Of a DNA stretch of 64,000 nucleotides, positions 59,051-64,000 are shown in pieces. Position numbers and translations under genes: made by a program. Source of the stretch: Xiphydria camelus (Eukaryota; Arthropoda; Insecta; Hymenoptera; Xiphydriidae). Location of the stretch: contig OY783194.1 of the NCBI GenBank assembly GCA_963678675.1, positions 35,814,278 to 35,878,277 on the forward strand, written 5' to 3'. A model generated the notes under the pieces. It had not been told where the DNA came from, made no database searches, and worked only from the letters and a program-made list of their open reading frames with translations. How positions within the stretch are numbered: position 1 is the first letter of the stretch; each line of letters starts with the position of its first letter.

Positions 59051-59747
59051 ACTAACTGAAGCTTAAGAAAATAGGTCTGCTGTATGTTTAAGCTCTGCTT
59101 AAACTGCTGTGAGGTAATAACAGTAAATATTAAGATATTGTTCCTTCATATTCATGTTTTTTTCTATGCTTTAGAGATAGGTAATTGTTTATTAGAATAT
59201 ACAGGGTTATTCATTAGATCTGCAACATAACCCATTAGTGCCTATCGTATGATTTATCATACGGAGGTGAGGGTTCATTTTAAATAAATGTTGTGATCTT
59301 GCATGGGCGACTAACCGTATTTTTCTGCTGTAAAATAGTAAACAAAATATTGGAAACTGTAAATAACACATTAGAACGCTAAAATTTATAAACATACGTA
59401 CTTTGAACCAAATATTAAAACTGAGAGAACTCTGAATACAAAAATGTGTCGGGCATTAATGGGATAAGCAAATTCGTCTACACTTACATTTTACGGCATT
59501 GGGTCAAGATGGCAGACTACCTACTTTTCGGAAATACGTTAAGTTTGTTCCTGCAGAGAATCCGTAGGTCTGTTCGCGCTGCCTACACTCGCTACACTTT
59601 TCCGAAAAGTGTAGATTCTGTATTTATTAAGCAGTGGCCAGCTTAATAAATACAATGGAATACTAAGTCAGATTGTAAAGGGGAGAAATAACGGATTCCA
59701 TAGATATAACCGTGTAAATCTGATACCTGGCTTGCCATATGTAGGTA
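59051..59747. other. AT-rich stretch with a solo TIR and small palindromes
   Basis: TA followed by CAGGGTTATTCATTAGATCT at 59,202 looks like one end of a Tc1/mariner-type element whose other end was not found. CTACACTTTTCCGAAAAGTG (59,592) and TGTATTTATTAAGC..GCTTAATAAATACA (59,619-59,654) are perfect short hairpins. No gene. Confidence 0.5.
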
Positions 59748-59958
59748 CACCCGGGTTCACGGATTCTGAACATAGTGACTTTTCAAAATGTCATATTTCA
59801 ATATACTAACCAATGAATAATTAATTATCATGCTTTCATTAACCAGGGCAAAAGCCACATTAGCTAATGAAAGTTTGATGTTTAATTGCTAATTGGCTGT
59901 TACGTTTTAAAATTACATTTTGAAAAGTCATTATGTTCAGAATCCGTGAACCCGGGTG
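59748..59958. mobile_element. MITE with CACCCGGGTTCACGGATTC ends
   Basis: CACCCGGGTTCACGGATTCT at the left and GAATCCGTGAACCCGGGTG at the right are inverse, and arms extend through AAAATGTCAT / TTACATTTTGAAAAGT. TA is on both sides; 211 bp. This is the best-preserved member of the family also seen at 23,374 and 47,992. Confidence 0.9.
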
Positions 59959-59960
59959 TA

Positions 59961-60010
59961 CACCCGGGGCTACGGATTCTTCTTCTGGTTACTTTTGCAA
60001 AATGTTTCTA
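59961..60010. mobile_element. Partial second copy of the CACCCGGG MITE, directly adjacent
   Basis: After a single shared TA comes CACCCGGGGCTACGGATTCT and GGTTACTTTTGCAAAATGTT, a diverged left arm in the same orientation as the preceding element's left arm. The rest is lost or unrecognisable. Confidence 0.6.
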
Positions 60011-60169
60011 TTATAAGTACCCTACATATTAATTACTCATTCAAATTTCTAACATTAGCATCAACATCTATAGCAGAAATAATGGATTCGGTTTTTCAAC
60101 AGTACAAATAACAATTAACACATTAAGAGAGGGGGGGCAGTTTTACTTCGACCAGGGTGTACACAATAT

Positions 60170-60301
60170 CCTACAACAAATTAGGACAGTTATATTTTGG
60201 ATTAATCTATTTCTCCAGCCTTATACACTTGTAAAACGCTTGCGTGCTGGTTATTCTCAGTATAGCGCTATACCGCGTTTATGTGTTTGTAAAACCCGCC
60301 C
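60170..60301 (-). mobile_element. Orphan PIF/Harbinger terminus
   Basis: TGTAAAACGCTTGCGTGCTG, GTTATTCTCAGTATAGCGCT and the terminal TTTGTAAAACCCGCCC follow in the same order as the right end of elements A and B (GTAAAACGCTTGCGTACAGG..TTGGTAAAACCGGCCC). It is diverged at roughly one base in eight. The following bases are TCA rather than TAA. No transposase or opposite end was found nearby. Confidence 0.7.
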
Positions 60302-60304
60302 TCA

Positions 60305-62165
60305 TTCATACGAGCAGCTAGTACGCCTGCGTCGGACTAAAAGTTTCCTGACAATCCGCAAACTTTTCTGACTGTCAGCAAACTCGTCTGACTCCTGCTG
60401 GAACAGCGGATTTGGAATCAGTGACTGTCACGTACTTCTTGCTGGAACGCGAGAATCTTAATGCGCATGCGCCTGATGTCCGCTGACAGTAGGAACAAAC
60501 CTGTTATTTCCGCAAACCTTGACAATGACGTCACCTCACATAGCTAGCAACTCATGGATCTGATGTGAACCAACCCCTTGTCTCACGATTTTATAGCGGA
60601 GCAAACCAGCGTAAAGCACTAGAAAGGCCCATCGGGAAGCCCTCGCTAGGAAAGTAGCCGTAGATCGTGCTCCCTCAAATCAAAACCCTTCTATATCTGA
60701 TCCATCGGCCGATCTTTCTTCTCTCTCTCTCTAATTTCGACACCGCCAAGGCCTATTATCCCGGAATTGGACTCTTTTTTTTCCCTGACTTAAATTCCTC
60801 CACGTCCTGATACTCAACTTCCTCCCTCGACTAAAATTCCTCAACGTCACGTTACTCCTGGACTTCCTCCCATGACTACGACCTTTGGTAGAAGTCAGAT
60901 AACAACCCCCAAAAACAAACTCTGGCCGGAACTCATTTCAAACATAAATTCTGTGCGAAATTCTTGCCATCTTAGCAATCTCTCACTTGAAGATCCTTGA
61001 AGACACGTAACAAAAGCTCAATCATTGTTCGGAGAAAATCCGGAATATGTAGGGGAAATCGTCTTTAAAGTAACATGACCAGCGCGTCACACCAGAAACT
61101 GCTGACTCAAGACCGAACAAAAGCTCATTCAAATAGAAATAAGTAGGTCGAGTTAATTCATAGCAAAACGAATCTCTCACATAGGTATTTCTCTTTCTTT
61201 GCAACGACGATCTCCCCGGAGAGATCAGAGAATTATAACTTTAATCTCGAAATCATAATCGAAAACGTCCCCCCGAGACTTAACCGAGCGTTATCGCTCG
61301 ATAAACTAAGCAAGGTCAACCATGGGACGCAACACAATACAAAAATAAGAATTCCACACAACTCTTATTAATTACATAACATACGTACCTACAGCAGAAT
61401 GCCTCATAGTTTATTAGTACATAATGAAGGTATCAAGAGACACGGCAGTGTCTCGCGGCATCGTTCATCTAGTCTCGGCGTCGAAGCGTCACTTTCAGGA
61501 AGCCTGCTTTACTGGCGGTAGCACCCGGCACCCGTGTATCTATACGCCACAAATATCTACCCCCTGCACCCCTCAATTTTTACATCGAATTTTCTCAATA
61601 AATATATGGTTATAACCAAAACTATGCTTAGTTACGCCATATAAATTGATTATTCTCTATTGATATAGAGACCAGAATAAATTTGATAAGTTACATATTA
61701 ACAGAGATTCGTCCTTAGCAACGCGAAACCACGCCCCTTGCCCGTCAAAGTCGAGAGAATCCGATTTCTCGGGCGATATATATATGTAAAAATGTCACAA
61801 AAATTCCGCCTGTCTTCGGCGGTATTCGGCCATGGTCGGAAATGTGTACACAGATGCGGCCACACGCATACGCCATCAAAAATGTATGTGAGAGTGTGTG
61901 AGAGAATATATTCCTTGAATGTTTAGTTGTTTTTCAAAATTTAAAAATATTTCCATTCGCGAAACGATTTCCCTCGCATTTTTTCGATCCTCGGACGCGC
62001 TTGTTAATAAAAAGTACAAATTCAGTGTAATCGGAGTAGTGAATCTCAATAGTGGTGAATGTGACAGACGCTCTGACAGCTAGCTATTATCAAATCGTTT
62101 AGATTTTTTTTAAATAATCAAGACAGTGCACGGAAGCAGTGTCATTTTTCTTTGGTTGCTGGTGC
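60305..62165. other. No confirmed gene; degenerate short repeats
   Basis: At 60,330-60,500 short phrases (TGACTGTCAGCAAACT, TGCTGGAAC, GACTG) recur irregularly. At 60,780-60,880 a unit of about 45 bp (GACTTAAATTCCTCCACGTC / GACTAAAATTCCTCAACGTC) is repeated. 61.7-62.16 kb may contain the 5' UTR of the candidate gene that follows. LTRs were considered but no matching pair is present. Confidence 0.4.
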
Positions 62166-62373
62166 ATGAAGAGCAGGAAAGGAGACATCTCTGTATCTCG
62201 GAAGAAGTGGCATCAGATAAGTAACTTCCTAACTGACTGTCTTAACCTCATTTTCATCCCTTATACAGAACAAATATCTTTGTGGTTATTCTATTTTTTG
62301 TTTTCAGCGCCATACGAGAACGGGACGGATTGGTGGAAATTTGATTTTTCTTCGCAGTCAAAAATCAACCTAG
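62166..62373 (+). CDS. Candidate 5' coding exons of an unidentified plus-strand gene
   Basis: The ATG at 62,166 opens 18 codons (MKSRKGDISVSRKKWHQI) plus one base, then GTAACT. An 87-bp intron ends TTGTTTTCAG. The second exon (62,308-62,373) continues TPYENGTDWWKFDFSSQSK and INL, ending CTAG before GTAGAA. Phases match (1 and 1). The peptide is not repeat-like, and intron size and splice sites are normal for an insect. Downstream lies a repeat block and no further exon was found before the window ends. The family is not recognised; either exon could be chance. Confidence 0.35.
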
Positions 62374-62385
62374 GTAGAAAAGAAT

Positions 62386-63150
62386 TCTCTAGAATTGCGG
62401 TACAATGCCACGGTATGAATATCAGGTTCTACCGACATGACATGCTTCGACAAGGTCTGTATCAACTTTAGCGGTATATTGGGGGCACTGCACTAATCCT
62501 CTGGCACATTTTTCTATCTGGGAAAGCATATTATTATGGTAGTACAGCTGTACAGCGTTCCGATAATATACCGTCTTCCCGTACTGACAGTATACATGCA
62601 TTTTACCTCCAATATATGCCGGAATTAAAAATCTCTAGAACTCTGCGGTACAATGCCACGGTAGGAATATCAGGTTCTACCGACATGACATGCTTCGACA
62701 AGGTCTGTATCAACTTTAGCGGTATATTGGGGGCACTGAACTAATCCTGTGGCACATTTTTCTATCTGGGAAAGCATATTATTATGGTAGTACAGCTGTA
62801 CAGCGTTCCGATAATATATAATTGGAACTTTTAATAATACGAAAGGGAAAATATATCGATAAAGAAAAGATAATAAAATAATTACTTCATTATTGTAATC
62901 CAATTCTATCGTATCTTCTACTTTTCTACCACGGCTTTCCCAGATAGAAAAATGTGCCACAGGATTAGTGCAGTGCCCCCAATATAATGCTAAACTTGAT
63001 ACAGACCTTGTCGAAGCATGTCATGTCGGTAGAATTTGATATTCCTACCGTGGCATTGTACCGCAGAGACAGTTCTAGAGATTTTTAATTCCGGCATATT
63101 AGAGGTAAAATGCATGTATACTGTCAGAGTATGGGAAGACGGTATATTTC
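62386..63150. repeat. Repeat block: two direct copies plus one inverted copy
   Basis: A unit of about 185 bp with GCGGTACAATGCCACGGTA, CATGACATGCTTCGACAAGG and GGTAGTACAGCTGTACAGCG occurs at 62,386-62,570 and 62,634-62,818. An inverse copy covers about 62,935-63,150 and also includes the inter-copy segment (TACTGTCAGAGTATGGGAAG). The pair 62,570-62,770 and 62,935-63,150 forms a large hairpin with a roughly 165-bp loop. GTACAGCTGTAC inside the unit is itself a perfect palindrome. Element type unknown. Confidence 0.8.
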
Positions 63151-63309
63151 TACATATTGGAGAATCTAAGTCGTGGGAGAAGAACAAATCATCGGAGTAA
63201 CTACAATATCGGGGTAACTATAATACTTTATTTCTATTTTTTTCTCATCGGTGCTTGCCCTCTGCCTTCCTACTACAAGTTTCGATTTATATACTAAATT
63301 TTATTTTAT

Positions 63310-63540
63310 TTTTAGTTCATCGCCTTCACTCCATCGCCTTCGACTTCTTCTACCCAGTGAGGATTTCTCACGGACCAATAGTGGGCGTTGTGATTATTCA
63401 CTAATCCTTCGTTGTAGAATTTCGATTCATCTGTGAACAAAATCTTCTGACGAACGAGGGATCGTCCACTTGCCGTTCCAAAAACCAGTCGGAATAGTTC
63501 ATTCGTCTCGAGCTGGATTTGCTTTCTCCGGTGCATGTAT
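63310..63540 (-). pseudogene. Frameshifted Tc1/mariner-like DDE transposase fragment
   Basis: The minus strand encodes KILFTDESKFYNEGLVNNHN and AHYWSVRNPHWVEEV, matching the block around the second catalytic Asp (FTDES) of arthropod transposases whose proteins end in HFEHLL. Just upstream, NYSDWFLERQVDDPSFVR is readable only in a different frame, so one frameshift separates the two. Neither N-terminal DNA-binding region nor C-terminus is present. The MITE-like element at 39,772, which keeps only such a C-terminus, belongs to the same broad group. Confidence 0.8.
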
Positions 63541-64000
63541 GTACTTCATTTTAAAAGGATGAACATTCTTTTCTATTTCTTATAGTCTTATTCTCTCTAG
63601 GAGAGCATCGATGTTCCACTGCTCTCGTATTCTTTCAGGTCTTTCTAAAATAATTATAGAAATCACATATATAATTCAGCTCTGACAAGTACAATCTTAT
63701 CGAGCTGTCTTATTGAGCTGTTTCTTTCAATGTAATGATTCCAAAATGTTTCTATAACGTTTTGCAACTTTGTGAATTTATCGAGAAAGATATATTTCTA
63801 ACATAGGGTAGTGTTCAAAAATATTGCAAAATATCGCAAGAATATCAGAAAAATTACTTGTAAAGACGTGTTTTATGGGATGTAATTTCTTAATAAAATA
63901 TTTGTTAAGATAATTTAACATAAATCTCACTTTCGTAATTTCTGTCGGTTATGAGACTGCTGGATTGCCGTACCTTTGGTCCAATATTGAAAATAAATCT
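63541..64000. other. AT-rich end of window, no gene recognised
   Basis: Only short frames. It may hold unrecognisably decayed upstream sequence of the transposase fragment. Confidence 0.4.

Noticed and set aside
60305..61600. LTR retrotransposon terminal repeat
   Set aside because: No matching second LTR, primer-binding site or gag-pol sequence in the window.

Overview
This is nuclear DNA of a multicellular eukaryote, most likely a hymenopteran insect and probably an ant. That is inferred from GT-AG introns of about 45-90 bp, a CpG-rich and non-depleted left half, a protein kinase D fragment of insect type, and a dense load of short TIR transposons with TA, TTAA or TAA target duplications. 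No operons, tRNA, rRNA or CRISPR arrays were seen. Most long open frames in the GC-rich part look like chance consequences of high CpG content.

Layout. 1-38.8 kb: GC-rich, exon-poor DNA with at least ten short inverted-repeat transposons and several degenerate tandem repeats. 38.88-39.02 kb: a convincing first coding exon on the minus strand (ATG, 47 codons, GTGAGT donor); no later exon was found, so the left 38 kb may be its first intron. 39.8-42.4 kb: TIR elements, one keeping a transposase C-terminus, and a near-perfect 53-bp-arm palindrome. 44.13-47.67 kb: the most interesting region, two abutting PIF/Harbinger-type units. The complete one (45,251-47,670) has GGGCC termini and TAA target duplications and carries the last two coding exons and 3' UTR of a host gene resembling the mitochondrial fission regulator (MTFR) family, between two inverted Harbinger 5' ends. 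The other (44,133-45,247) is a truncated copy more than 99% identical by eye. 47.7-52.6 kb: an accessory block with dispersed repeats, clusters of CAC..GTG palindromes, an intron-containing pseudogene of protein kinase D with two in-frame stops, and an 842-bp foldback element just after the surviving kinase-domain piece. 53.6-58.5 kb: the one clearly intact multi-exon gene, minus strand, seven coding exons with consistent phases (395 aa; charged coiled coil and basic C-terminus). 59-64 kb: AT-rich DNA with further TIR elements, an orphan Harbinger terminus, a candidate two-exon 5' end of a plus-strand gene, a direct/inverted repeat block and a frameshifted DDE transposase remnant.

The likely functional content is small: the 53.6-58.5 kb gene, the 38.9 kb first exon and possibly the 62.2 kb gene start. 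Everything else recognised is mobile or derived from mobile activity. The strongest candidate for something undescribed is the gene-capturing Harbinger unit. Protein family names come from recognition by eye, with no database search.
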